64,000 nucleotides of DNA. Source: Neoroseomonas lacus (GTDB lineage Bacteria > Pseudomonadota > Alphaproteobacteria > Acetobacterales > Acetobacteraceae). Positions 25,868 through 34,343 of this stretch are shown here, one piece after another. Location: positions 310,001 through 374,000 of the forward strand of contig NZ_BMKW01000003.1 of assembly GCF_014644535.1 (NCBI RefSeq), in the 5' to 3' direction. The first letter of the stretch is position 1. Each line of letters opens with the position of its first letter. The translations under genes and the position numbers were made by a program. The notes below the pieces were generated by a model. That model saw nothing but the letters and a program-made list of their open reading frames with translations. It was not told where the DNA came from and made no database searches.

Positions 25868-26851
25868 ATGACCATCCTGCTGCACCGCCGTGCCTTGGGG
25901 CCGATTGCCCTTGGCCTCGCCGCCCCTGCCATCGCCCGCGCGCAATCCGCCTGGCCGGGCAGCCAGGTGCGCCTCGTCGTCCCCTTCGGTGCCGGCGGCG
26001 CGGTCGACACGCTGTCGCGCATCGTCGCCAACGCCTTCGGGCCGGCCGCCAATGGCCAGACGCTGGTGGTTGAGAACCGCTCCGGCGCGGGCGGCACCAT
26101 CGCCGGCCAGGTCGTTGCGCAGAGCCGTCCGGATGGCGCGACGCTGATGATGGCCGACCTCGGCGCCAATGCGATCGGCAAGATCCTCCAGCCTGGCCTC
26201 GCCTATGATCCGGTCACCGCCTTCACGCCGATCATCCATCTGGTGAACCTGCCGATCGTCGTCATCGTGCGCACGGAATCCTCGGTCCGCACCCTGACCG
26301 ACCTGGTCGCCCTCGCGCGCAGCCGGCCGGATGGCATCACCTATGCCTCGCCCGGTGTGGGCCATGTCAGCCATCTGGCGGCGGAACTGCTGGCGCGGCG
26401 GGCCGGCGTGAAGTTCACCGCGGTGCATTACCGCAGCGGGTCGGACGTGCTGCGCAGCCTGCTCGCCGGCGAGACGGAATTCACCTTCCCCTCGGTCTCG
26501 ACGGCATTGCCCTTCATCCGCGAGGAAAAGGCGCGCGCGCTGGCCATCGGCACGGCGCGGCCGGTGCCGGCCCTGCCTGGCGTGCCCGCGGTGTCCGCCA
26601 CCTATCCCGGCTTCGAGGCGATGACCTGGCACGGCATCGAGGGCCCGGCCGGCATGGACGCCGCCCTGGCTGATCGCATCAATGCCGTCTTCCGCGCGAT
26701 CGTCACCAATCCGGAGGTGAAGTCCACGTTGGAGACGCGCCAGGCAGCCGAGGTCATCGCTGGCACGCCGGCGGAATTCGCCGCGCTGATCGCCGGTGAC
26801 GTGGCGAAATGGACGCCGGTGATCCGGGAGGGGAATATCCGGGCGGAATAG
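25868..26851 (+). CDS. Bug-family tripartite tricarboxylate transporter receptor
   Basis: A 327-residue Bug/TctC receptor. The signal peptide spans residues ~1-25 (LGLAAPAIARAQ). The mature start is WPGSQVRLVVPFGAGGAVD, then VVENRSGAGGTIAGQVVAQ and the C-terminal MTWHGIEGPAGMDAAL. GGAGGG-like sequence (GGGGAGGGAACC) precedes the ATG. It is a single-gene unit divergent from the DUF1028 operon and could supply that pathway with a carboxylate ligand, but no TTT membrane subunits are in the window. Confidence 0.9.
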   Translation: MTILLHRRALGPIALGLAAPAIARAQSAWPGSQVRLVVPFGAGGAVDTLSRIVANAFGPAANGQTLVVENRSGAGGTIAGQVVAQSRPDGATLMMADLGANAIGKILQPGLAYDPVTAFTPIIHLVNLPIVVIVRTESSVRTLTDLVALARSRPDGITYASPGVGHVSHLAAELLARRAGVKFTAVHYRSGSDVLRSLLAGETEFTFPSVSTALPFIREEKARALAIGTARPVPALPGVPAVSATYPGFEAMTWHGIEGPAGMDAALADRINAVFRAIVTNPEVKSTLETRQAAEVIAGTPAEFAALIAGDVAKWTPVIREGNIRAE

Positions 26852-26907
26852 GAGGCGCGCTTCCCTCGTTCAAGCTGACCGCCCAGGGCTGGCTGGACCG
26901 CCGCCCG

Positions 26908-28710
26908 TTACCGCTCGCTGGCCGGTGGCAGCACCCACCGGCCGTCGCGCAGGGGCAGGAAGGCGCCATCATCGTCGCCGACCTCCTCGGCGATGCGGGC
27001 ATTCATCGTCGCGTTCATCGTCATGATGAGGTCGCGCGGCGGCAAACCCGCATGGGCAAGGTTGTTCGTCTCGAACGGGTCGGCCTGCAGGTCGTACAGT
27101 TCGAGATCATTCCTGCCGACGAGTTCGTCGAAGCTCGTCGGCGTATTGAAGTCGAGCGGCGAGAAGTAGCGGCTGAACCTGTACCGCCCGTCGAACACGC
27201 TGCGGATCGCGCAGCGCTGGTGGAAGTCGGGCTCGTAGCGCGCCATCCAGGCCGCCTTCTGCGCGGGCGACATGGTCTTGTCGTGGATCACCGGTTCCGC
27301 CCGCGTGATCCATTTGGCGTCCTGGAACAGCAGCATGTTGTAGTTGAACAGCGCGGCCGGTCGCAGCGCATCGAAGCCGGCGCCCCGCGGCGCGCGCAGC
27401 AGCCCGGAGAAGTCGCGGCCGGGCAGTCCCGCCGCCGCGGCGCCGCGAGACGCCGGCGCGGCCCCCGTCAGCGCGAGCAGCGTCGGCGCGAGGTCGATCT
27501 GCGACGTCACCGCCGCGCAGGAGACGCCACCGGGATAAGCGGGATGGACGATCATCAGCGGCAGATGGTTCTGCTCGCGATAGGTGCTGTTCCCCTTGCC
27601 CCGCATCTGGTGGGCGCCGCCGAGTTCGCCATGGTCGGCGGTGAAGACGACAATCGTGCGGTCAGCCTGCCCGCTCGCGCGCAGGGCGTCGAGCACGGCG
27701 ACCACCTGCCGGTCGCAGTCGCGGATGCAGTTGAAGTAGTAGTTGCGCAGCACGCGCCAGCGCCGGTCCTCGTCCGGCCACTGCCCGACCAGCACATCCT
27801 GCACAGACTGGTAGATCTTCTGGGCCGCCGGCCGGCCCGGCACGTCGAAGGACTGGCTGCGGGTGGGCGGCAGCGGCACGTCGTCCCAGATTGCCCGATA
27901 GAGCTCATCCTGCGGCGGCGGCGCAATGCCCATCGCCGACTGCCGGCCCTGCACCACCTGCCCCGGCAGGTCGGAATTGACGTACATGACGTCATGCGGA
28001 TTGACGAAGTTGACGGCCAGGTACCAAGGCGTGCCCGCCTGCTTCAGCTCCACCGCCTTGGTGCGCAGCCAACGTGTCGCGAAGGCGGTCGTCGCCTCGT
28101 CGTAGTTGTAGCCGCCGAGCGTCGTGTCTGTGACGTCGCCGAAGCCGAAGTAGTCCTGGAAGCCGTAGCTTTCGATGACGCGGCGATATGCCGCCATCGG
28201 CGCCTCCACCGCGGCCTCGACGATGTCGAGGTTCACGCTGAGGTGCCACTTGCCCTGATAGGCGGCGTGGTAGCCGAGCCTGGCCAGGCGATGCCCGATG
28301 GTCTCGACCTCGGTCGCCATGTCGGCCTGCCACGGCGAATTCGCGTTGTCGAAGATCCTGGTGTGCTGGATGTGCTGGCCCGTATAGATCGTCGAGCGCG
28401 CCGGTGAGCAGACGCAGGAAGCGGCCTGATGGTTGAGGAAGCTCACACCGTTCTGCTTGATCCACTCCCGGCCTGGCACCGGGAACGGCCATCGGTCGAA
28501 GAAGTGTTCCTGGTCGACCAGGATGAACAGGATATTGTAGCCACTGGGCGGCACCGACGGTGGGACCGGGCCGGCCGCTGGATCACCGGCGGCATTCGCC
28601 TCGGCCACCGTCGCGGCGCCTGCCATCAGCTGGGTGCCCACCAATGTCGCACCGGTACCCAGCAATTCGCGCCGACCGGGTCCGTTCGGATGCTTGTCGT
28701 GGCCGGCCAT
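26908..28710 (-). CDS. Sulfatase (type I, formylglycine-dependent), exported
   Basis: A 600-residue alkaline-phosphatase-superfamily sulfatase. The formylglycine motif CSPAR is at residues 101-105 (Cys101 the residue to be oxidised), followed by STIYTGQ. Metal ligands appear as VDQEHFFD near the start and TADHGELGGAHQM in the middle. The N-terminus PGRRELLGTGATLVG resembles a twin-arginine signal, so export to the periplasm is likely. It looks closest to choline- or arylsulfatase-type enzymes. The maturation enzyme (FGE or anSME) is not in the window. The ATG at 28710 was chosen because the signal starts there. Confidence 0.87.
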   Translation of the reverse strand: MAGHDKHPNGPGRRELLGTGATLVGTQLMAGAATVAEANAAGDPAAGPVPPSVPPSGYNILFILVDQEHFFDRWPFPVPGREWIKQNGVSFLNHQAASCVCSPARSTIYTGQHIQHTRIFDNANSPWQADMATEVETIGHRLARLGYHAAYQGKWHLSVNLDIVEAAVEAPMAAYRRVIESYGFQDYFGFGDVTDTTLGGYNYDEATTAFATRWLRTKAVELKQAGTPWYLAVNFVNPHDVMYVNSDLPGQVVQGRQSAMGIAPPPQDELYRAIWDDVPLPPTRSQSFDVPGRPAAQKIYQSVQDVLVGQWPDEDRRWRVLRNYYFNCIRDCDRQVVAVLDALRASGQADRTIVVFTADHGELGGAHQMRGKGNSTYREQNHLPLMIVHPAYPGGVSCAAVTSQIDLAPTLLALTGAAPASRGAAAAGLPGRDFSGLLRAPRGAGFDALRPAALFNYNMLLFQDAKWITRAEPVIHDKTMSPAQKAAWMARYEPDFHQRCAIRSVFDGRYRFSRYFSPLDFNTPTSFDELVGRNDLELYDLQADPFETNNLAHAGLPPRDLIMTMNATMNARIAEEVGDDDGAFLPLRDGRWVLPPASER

Positions 28711-28831
28711 GATCAAACGCCTCCAGGCGGAATCGGGTCCGCCATCATAGCTTGCCGTCACGATGCGTGCCCGCGCTGTCGAGACAAAGGCCAACGCCGC
28801 GACTGCTCCGATCGGCGGTCTGTAGCGGGGG

Positions 28832-28848
28832 GAGGGGCCGGACCCCTC
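28832..28848. terminator. Short GC hairpin downstream of the dehalogenase gene
   Basis: GAGGGG (28832-28837) and CCCCTC (28843-28848) flank a CCGGA loop, 12 bases after the end of the minus-strand HAD gene and upstream of the sulfatase start. It is a plausible terminator for the lyase-HAD pair. No T-run. Confidence 0.4.
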
Positions 28849-28859
28849 TCCGCCTCCCC

Positions 28860-29576
28860 TCAGCAACCCAGCTGGTCGGCCAACGCCTCGAACGACGACG
28901 CCACCGCCTCCCAATCCTGTTCGGCGCGCGTGTCCGTCGTCTGGTCCGGCCCATGCTCGGTCGGCCGCAGCACGAAGGCGGTCTTCAACCCTGCCCGCCG
29001 CGCCGCCGCCAAATCCCCATTATGCGCCGCGACCAGCGCGACCTCGCCCGGCGCCAACCCGAGGATCTCGGCTGTGCGCGTGTAGGCCTCCGGCTGCGGC
29101 TTGTAGGCCTGGGCGGCCTCCGCGCCGAGGATCGCGTCCCAAGGGATGCCCGCGCGCTTGGCCATATTCGCCAGCAGCAGGATGTTGCCGTTCGACAGTG
29201 GCGCGAGGAAATGCCTCGGCCGCATCCGCAGCAGCCCGGGGATGGCATCCGGCCAGGGGTCGAGCCGATGCCAGGCGCGGTTCAGCCAGTCGAGCTCGGC
29301 TTCCTCGGCCGTGATCCCATATTCGCCCAGCAGCGCGTCGAGGTTCTCCCGATGCAGGACATCGAGCCGCGTGAACGGCCGGCGGCCGGAGCGCACCGCC
29401 TCCATCGCCGGCTGATACCGCTTGCGCCAGGCATCGGCGAAGCCATGCGGGTCGATATCAGCGCGGCCATGCCGCGCGAGGAAGACCTTGGCGTCGCGCG
29501 CGATGCCATTGCGCCAGTCCACGACGGTGCCGAAGGTGTCGAACACCAGCGCCTTGACGCCCGGAAACGCGCTCAT
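28860..29576 (-). CDS. Haloacid dehalogenase type II (HAD superfamily)
   Basis: A 238-residue HAD hydrolase of the L-2-haloacid dehalogenase type. The nucleophile Asp13 is in ALVFDTFGTVVDW, motif II is LSNGN, the Lys is in YKPQPEAY, and motif III is VAAHNGDLAAA. The last differs from the SSNAWD of well-studied dehalogenases, so dehalogenation is not assured and it may act on another carboxylate. It overlaps the upstream lyase gene by four bases (ATGA), so the two probably act in one pathway. Confidence 0.83.
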   Translation of the reverse strand: MSAFPGVKALVFDTFGTVVDWRNGIARDAKVFLARHGRADIDPHGFADAWRKRYQPAMEAVRSGRRPFTRLDVLHRENLDALLGEYGITAEEAELDWLNRAWHRLDPWPDAIPGLLRMRPRHFLAPLSNGNILLLANMAKRAGIPWDAILGAEAAQAYKPQPEAYTRTAEILGLAPGEVALVAAHNGDLAAARRAGLKTAFVLRPTEHGPDQTTDTRAEQDWEAVASSFEALADQLGC

Positions 29577-30445
29577 TCGGCGGCGTCCGGCTGGGCCCAG
29601 CGTTTCTCAAACTCCCACACCTCGGGGAATCCCATCAGCTCGGTCATGCGCTTGAAGCCATAGGATTCGCCCAGCGCGATGCTGTCGCCTTGCTGCTTCA
29701 GATGGCCATAGACGCGCTCCAGCGCCGCCGCGACAGCAAGGAAGCCGACCGCCGGATAGATCGCGATAGCATAGCCGATCTGCTTCAGCGTCTCCGCCGG
29801 CAGGATCGGCGTGCGGCCGCCCTCGACCATGTTGGCCAGCAGCGGCTTGGCAATGGCGCGGCCGATGGCGCGCATCTCCTCCTCGCTCTCCGGGCTCTCG
29901 ATGAAAACGATGTCGGCGCCGGCATCGCCGAACATCAGCCCGCGCCGGATCGCTTCCTCCAGCCCCAGCGTGGTGCGCGCGTCGGTGCGCGCGACGATGA
30001 GGAAATCGGGGCTGGTGCGCGCCTCGGCCGCGACCTTGATCTTCAGCACCATCTCCTCGGCCGGGATGACGCGGCGGCCCGGCGTGTGGCCGCACTTCTT
30101 CGGCGTCTCCTGGTCCTCGAGCTGGATGCCCGAGATGCCGGCCGCCTCATACCCCATCACCGTGTGGCGGACGTTCAGCAGCCCGCCATAGCCGGTATCG
30201 GCGTCGGCGATCATCGGCGTCTTCACGCCGCGCGCCATCTGTCCCATGCGGGCGACCATGTCGGCATAGGTGGCGATGCCCGCATCGGCGACACCCAGAT
30301 GCGACGCCACCGTGCCGAAGCCGGTGCCGTAGAGGCAGTCGAACCCCATGCCATCGGCGACCTTGGCCGAGATCATGTCGAAGATGCCGGGGGCGACGAT
30401 GAACTTCTTCTGCTCGAACGCCTGGCGAAGGGCGGGATTGGCCAT
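29573..30445 (-). CDS. Isocitrate lyase/PEP mutase superfamily protein, lyase type
   Basis: A 290-residue (beta/alpha)8 enzyme of the ICL/PEPM superfamily. The Mg-binding segment is ADADTGYGG (residues 80-88). PKKCGHTPGRR carries Cys118 in the KKCGH lyase signature, which distinguishes C-C lyases (methylisocitrate, dimethylmalate) from PEP mutase and from Cys-less oxaloacetate decarboxylases. It is therefore predicted to cleave a substituted malate or isocitrate. It lies 11 bases after a Bug receptor and overlaps the HAD gene, forming a three-gene unit. Confidence 0.87.
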   Translation of the reverse strand: MANPALRQAFEQKKFIVAPGIFDMISAKVADGMGFDCLYGTGFGTVASHLGVADAGIATYADMVARMGQMARGVKTPMIADADTGYGGLLNVRHTVMGYEAAGISGIQLEDQETPKKCGHTPGRRVIPAEEMVLKIKVAAEARTSPDFLIVARTDARTTLGLEEAIRRGLMFGDAGADIVFIESPESEEEMRAIGRAIAKPLLANMVEGGRTPILPAETLKQIGYAIAIYPAVGFLAVAAALERVYGHLKQQGDSIALGESYGFKRMTELMGFPEVWEFEKRWAQPDAAE

Positions 30446-30456
30446 CGATGTGGCTC

Positions 30457-31428
30457 CTATTGCTGCGGGCGGATGTGGCCGGCCTGCGCGGCGGCGGCCC
30501 AGATGCGGTCGTCGCGCTGCATCGCTTCGAGCAGCGCGGGGGCGGGGCGGAAGTCACGCTCGACGCCGAGCGTCACGATGCGCTGCTGGAAGGCCGGGTC
30601 CTCGAAGGCGCGCTGAACCGTGCCGGCAATCGTCGCGGCGAGCGCGGGATCCATGCGCGGCGGCGCAAGCATCGCCACCCAGCCCGACAGGTCGAACTCG
30701 GTCACGCCCTGCTCGGCGGCGGTCGGCACATCGGGGAAGAAGGCCGAACGCTGCGCGGTCGAGACGGCGAGGATGCGCACGCGCCCGGTCTGCATGTGCG
30801 GCGCCGCGCTCACCGTGCTGGTCCAGCCGGTGGGGAGGTGCCCGGCGACGATATCGTTCATCAACTGACCGCCCGACCGATAGGCGACATCGGGTATCTC
30901 GACGCCCGCACGCCGCGCCAGCTCCTGCCCGACGAAGGAAGACAGCGCCTCGGTGCTGCCGGCGCCGACGCGGCCCGGATTGGCGCGGGCGTATTCGATC
31001 ATGCCGCGCAGGCTGTCGAAAGGCTGGTTGGCACCGGCGGCCAGCACCATCGTGTTGCGCGACAGCATCGCGATCGGCGTGAAGTCGCGGATCGGGTCAT
31101 AGGGCAGGGAGGGCAGGTGGTAGCGGTTCATCACATGGGTCGAGACCACCACCAGCAGCGTGTGCCCATCCGGTTCGGCATGCGCCACCACCTCCGACCC
31201 GATCACGCCGGCCGCCCCGGCACGGTTCTCGACGACGAAGGGCTGCGGCAGGGTCGGACGCAGCGCCTCGCCCAGCGCGCGGGTGAGGATGTCGGTGCCG
31301 CCGCTCGCGGCATAGGGGACGATCACGCGTACCGGGCGCGACGGCCAGGCAGCCGACTGCGCCAGCAGCGGTGCGGGCAGCGCCAGGCTTCCGGCGGCGA
31401 GCAGCAAGGTGCGGCGCGAGATCGTCAT
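30457..31428 (-). CDS. Bug-family tripartite tricarboxylate transporter receptor
   Basis: A 323-residue Bug/TctC receptor with the signal TISRRTLLLAAGSLALPAPL (cleavage near LLAQ). The mature start is WPSRPVRVIVPYAASGGTD, then VVENRAGAAGVIGSEVVAH and PDVPTAAEQGVTEFD. The ATG at 31428 is preceded by GGAGGAAACACC. It heads the receptor-lyase-HAD unit, so a substituted C4-C6 carboxylate imported by a TTT system and cleaved by the lyase is a reasonable guess. Confidence 0.9.
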   Translation of the reverse strand: MTISRRTLLLAAGSLALPAPLLAQSAAWPSRPVRVIVPYAASGGTDILTRALGEALRPTLPQPFVVENRAGAAGVIGSEVVAHAEPDGHTLLVVVSTHVMNRYHLPSLPYDPIRDFTPIAMLSRNTMVLAAGANQPFDSLRGMIEYARANPGRVGAGSTEALSSFVGQELARRAGVEIPDVAYRSGGQLMNDIVAGHLPTGWTSTVSAAPHMQTGRVRILAVSTAQRSAFFPDVPTAAEQGVTEFDLSGWVAMLAPPRMDPALAATIAGTVQRAFEDPAFQQRIVTLGVERDFRPAPALLEAMQRDDRIWAAAAQAGHIRPQQ

Positions 31429-31444
31429 GGTGTTTCCTCCCTCG

Positions 31445-31454
31445 ATTGTACAAT
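31445..31454. promoter_or_regulatory. Palindrome ATTGTACAAT upstream of the Bug receptor gene
   Basis: A perfect 10-bp palindrome 16 bases upstream of the Bug start codon, in the divergent gap to the NTF2-like gene. The TTGT..ACAA halves resemble GntR/FadR-type operator half sites, though with closer spacing than usual. No GntR gene is nearby. Confidence 0.3.
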
Positions 31455-31556
31455 GACATGCCTCGTCGGCGGCCCGCTGTAAACGGGGCGGTCGTCCCCT
31501 CTGTGACGGCGGCCTGATCCGGGCAATGATCGGCCGACACGAACCGGGAGGCACCC

Positions 31557-31934
31557 ATGCCCGCCAGCGACATCGCCGCCATCGAAGCCGTGCTGCAGAC
31601 CTATTTCGAGGGTCTCTATGAAGGCGACACGGACAAACTCGCATCCGCCTTCCACCCTTGTTCGCATCTCTATTGGGACAAGGACGGCGTGGTGCAGGAC
31701 CTGCCGCGCGAGGAATGGTTCGCCATGGTGCGCAGCCGCCCCGGCGCGAAGGCCAATGGCCTCACCCGAGCCGACCGCATCCTGATGATCGACCAGTCCG
31801 GCCCGGAATGCGCTGTGGCCAAGGTCGCCTGCCAGCTGCCGCCGCGCTACTTCACCGACTACCTTGTCTTCCTCAAGACCGCCGAGGGCTGGAAGATCGT
31901 CAGCAAGGTCTATCGGTTCGATCTGCGCCCGTAA
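31557..31934 (+). CDS. NTF2-fold protein, putative lumazine-binding family
   Basis: A 125-residue protein with the SnoaL/NTF2 fold of the Lumazine_bd_2 type (PF12893). It has an N-terminal IEAVLQTYFEGLYEGD, then LASAFHPCSHLYW and the C-terminal YLVFLKTAEGWKIVSKVYRF. Members are small ligand-binding or unclassified enzymes. It is cytoplasmic, with no signal. The start ATG has GGGAGG upstream. It is convergent with a second NTF2-like gene 11 bases away. Confidence 0.75.
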   Translation: MPASDIAAIEAVLQTYFEGLYEGDTDKLASAFHPCSHLYWDKDGVVQDLPREEWFAMVRSRPGAKANGLTRADRILMIDQSGPECAVAKVACQLPPRYFTDYLVFLKTAEGWKIVSKVYRFDLRP

Positions 31935-31945
31935 GGCGCCCTGCC

Positions 31946-32359
31946 TCAACGCCGAAGGTCGGCGGCCATCTGCGAGGCATCGTAGTATTCGCGGAAGTCG
32001 CAGACCTGCCCGTCGCGCAGTTGGATCACATCCACCTTCTCAATCTGTCGCTCCGCGCCGCTGTGATGGTATCGCGCCCGCAGCGTCGCGGTCACCGCGA
32101 CCCAGTCACCATCGGCGATCACCTGGCCGATGCGGTAATCGATGATCTCGCATTCGCCGGCCAGCGCGGCGAAGTATTCCTGCACCGCCGCGCGGCCACG
32201 GCGCTGCCCGCACCATGGTGCCGCCGCCTCGTCGCCGCCCGATGCCCAACATATGTCATCGGTCAGGGCGTCCATCAGGAAGCCCATGTCGCCCCGCAGA
32301 TAGGCCGCGTAGATCTCCCTGACGCGGCCGCGATTGCGCTCGGTCAGATCCTCCGCCAT
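31946..32359 (-). CDS. SnoaL/NTF2-like family protein
   Basis: A 137-residue NTF2-fold protein. It begins MAEDLTERNRGRVREIYAAY, has a central DICWASGGDEAAAPW, and ends with strands KVDVIQLRDGQVCDFREYY, typical of SnoaL-like domains (ketosteroid-isomerase relatives). The function is unknown. It is the last gene on the minus strand after the TauD, FAH and Bug genes, with an 79-base gap, and may be co-transcribed with them. Confidence 0.75.
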   Translation of the reverse strand: MAEDLTERNRGRVREIYAAYLRGDMGFLMDALTDDICWASGGDEAAAPWCGQRRGRAAVQEYFAALAGECEIIDYRIGQVIADGDWVAVTATLRARYHHSGAERQIEKVDVIQLRDGQVCDFREYYDASQMAADLRR

Positions 32360-32438
32360 CGCGCCACGCCCCCTTCGTTCCGAAATCGGAAGGTCGCCTG
32401 TCGCGCTGGCAGGGATCAAGCGAATTCGTCGCCGGCGT

Positions 32439-33425
32439 TCAGTCCACCCGCGCGCCGGTCGCACGCACCACCGGCACCCATTTGTCGATCTCCGACGCGA
32501 TGAAGGCGCGCGTCGCATCGGGCGTCATGCCCTCGGGGATGGTGTTCCCCAGCGCCACCAGCCGGTCGAGTACCTCGGGCGTCTTCAGCACCTCGGCGAT
32601 CTGTTCATAGAGGAACTGGCGGATCACCATCGGCGTGCCGAGCGTGGTGGACCACGGCGTCCAGGTCGTCGCCTGGAAATCCGGCAGCCCGGCTTCGGCC
32701 GAGGTCGGCACATCGGGGATCATCGGCGAGCGTTCGGGCGTTGCGATCACCAGCCCGCGCACCTGGCCGGAGCGGATCGGCTCGGTGACGAAGGAGATGG
32801 TGTCCGCCTGGAAGGCGGTCCGCCCCGCCAGCAGGTCCTGGAAGGCGGCGGCCGAACCGCGATAGGGAACATGCTGCGCCTGCACGTTCATCAGGTGCAG
32901 CATCAGCGCCGCCGCGATATGCCCGGTGGTGCCGTTGCCGGAGGAGCCATAGTCGAAGCGCCCTGGATTCTCCGCCACCTGCGCGCGGAACTCCGCTAGG
33001 GTCCGCGCCGGGAAATTGTTGTTCACCACCAGCACGATCGCCGAATGGCTCGAGATAGTGATGTGATCGACCCCGGTCAGCGGATGCACCCGCAGGCGGC
33101 TGCCATAGAGCCCGACATTCAGCGTATGCGACCCAAGGGCGCCGACCAGCAGCGTATAGCCGTCGGGCGGCGTCTGCGCGACCGTCTCGAACGCCACGGT
33201 GCCGCCGCCGGATGGCCGGTTCTCCACCACGAATTGCTGGCCGAGCCGCTGCGACAGCCCTGTCGCCACCAGCCGCGCATTGATGTCGGCATTGCCGCCC
33301 GGCGCGAGCGCGACAACGATGCGCACCGGCCGGTTCGGATAATCGGTGCCCGGCGCACGCGGCTGCGCGAGCGCCGGCAGCGCGCCCAGCGCCAAGGCGG
33401 CGCTCAGAAGCATCCTGCGGATCAT
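32439..33425 (-). CDS. Bug-family tripartite tricarboxylate transporter receptor
   Basis: A 328-residue Bug/TctC receptor with a Sec signal (IRRMLLSAALALGALPALAQ). The mature part holds YPNRPVRIVVALAPGGNAD, FVVENRPSGGGTVAFETVA and PDGYTLLVGALGSH, then IPDVPTSAEAGLPDFQ. It lies 18 bases after the FAH-family gene in a minus-strand unit with the TauD dioxygenase, so it probably binds the acid those enzymes degrade. Confidence 0.91.
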   Translation of the reverse strand: MIRRMLLSAALALGALPALAQPRAPGTDYPNRPVRIVVALAPGGNADINARLVATGLSQRLGQQFVVENRPSGGGTVAFETVAQTPPDGYTLLVGALGSHTLNVGLYGSRLRVHPLTGVDHITISSHSAIVLVVNNNFPARTLAEFRAQVAENPGRFDYGSSGNGTTGHIAAALMLHLMNVQAQHVPYRGSAAAFQDLLAGRTAFQADTISFVTEPIRSGQVRGLVIATPERSPMIPDVPTSAEAGLPDFQATTWTPWSTTLGTPMVIRQFLYEQIAEVLKTPEVLDRLVALGNTIPEGMTPDATRAFIASEIDKWVPVVRATGARVD

Positions 33426-33443
33426 GGTCGTTTCCCCCTGTTG

Positions 33444-34343
33444 TTATGCGATGCTGTGTTCAAGGACGCCGACGCGTTCGACCTCCATCCGCAGCCGGTC
33501 GCCCGGCTTCAGGTAGCGCGGCGGGTCGCGGAAATGCCCGACGCCGGCCGGCGTGCCGGTGGCGATCACGTCGCCTGGCTCCAGCGCCATGTAGCGCGAC
33601 AGGAAGGCAATCAGCGTGGCGACGGGAAAGATCAGGTCCCGGGTATTGCCATGCTGCACTTCCTCACCGTTCAGCCAGCACCGGATGTCGAGCGCCCAGG
33701 GCTCGCCCACCTCATCGGCCGTCGCCAGGCACGGCCCCATCGGGCAGAACCCGTCCATGCCCTTGGCGAAGGAGGTCATCGGCAGCGGCACGTCGAACTG
33801 GAATTCCCGCGCGCTGACATCGTCGAGCACGGTGTAGCCGGCAACGTAATCGAGGGCGACGCCTTCACTGACGTTGCTCGCCCGCTTGCCGATGACGACG
33901 GCGAGTTCCGCTTCCCAATCCGGCTTCGTCACCGTCGGCGGAATGCGCACCACCGCACCAGGGCCGACGACGGAGGAGGCGGGTTTCATGAAGATGCGCG
34001 GAATCTCCAGCTTCGGCCCGCCGACCTCCTTCGCATGGTCGCCATAGTTGCGCCCGACGCCGAGGATTTTCCCCGGCTTCAGCGGCGCGAGCAGCCGCAC
34101 CGAGGCGACCGGCGCACGCAGCGCCGCACTCTCCGCCCGCGCGGCGAAGGCCAGCGCCCGTCCGGCCGAGACCATCGCCGCTTCATCGGCGATCAGCGCG
34201 ACCATGTCATTCGAGATCACTGCCCCGGCGGTGTCGGCCTCGCCCGCCGCGCGCATCGCCGCCGACAGGGCAGGGCGCAACAGCACGACGTCATCGCCCA
34301 CCAGCCCGCCCAGCATGGGCCCTTCGACCGTGACGAGCTTCAT
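33444..34343 (-). CDS. Fumarylacetoacetate hydrolase family protein
   Basis: A 299-residue FAH-fold enzyme (fumarylacetoacetase, acylpyruvase or 2-hydroxyhepta-2,4-diene-1,7-dioate isomerase type). The conserved core is LGVGRNYGDHAKEVG, FMKPASSVVGPG, DWEAELAVVIGKRA (metal Glu residues) and YVAGYTVLDDVSARE. It hydrolyses or isomerises beta-diketo acids in aromatic or amino-acid catabolism. Its start overlaps the TauD stop by four bases (ATGA). Confidence 0.9.
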   Translation of the reverse strand: MKLVTVEGPMLGGLVGDDVVLLRPALSAAMRAAGEADTAGAVISNDMVALIADEAAMVSAGRALAFAARAESAALRAPVASVRLLAPLKPGKILGVGRNYGDHAKEVGGPKLEIPRIFMKPASSVVGPGAVVRIPPTVTKPDWEAELAVVIGKRASNVSEGVALDYVAGYTVLDDVSAREFQFDVPLPMTSFAKGMDGFCPMGPCLATADEVGEPWALDIRCWLNGEEVQHGNTRDLIFPVATLIAFLSRYMALEPGDVIATGTPAGVGHFRDPPRYLKPGDRLRMEVERVGVLEHSIA

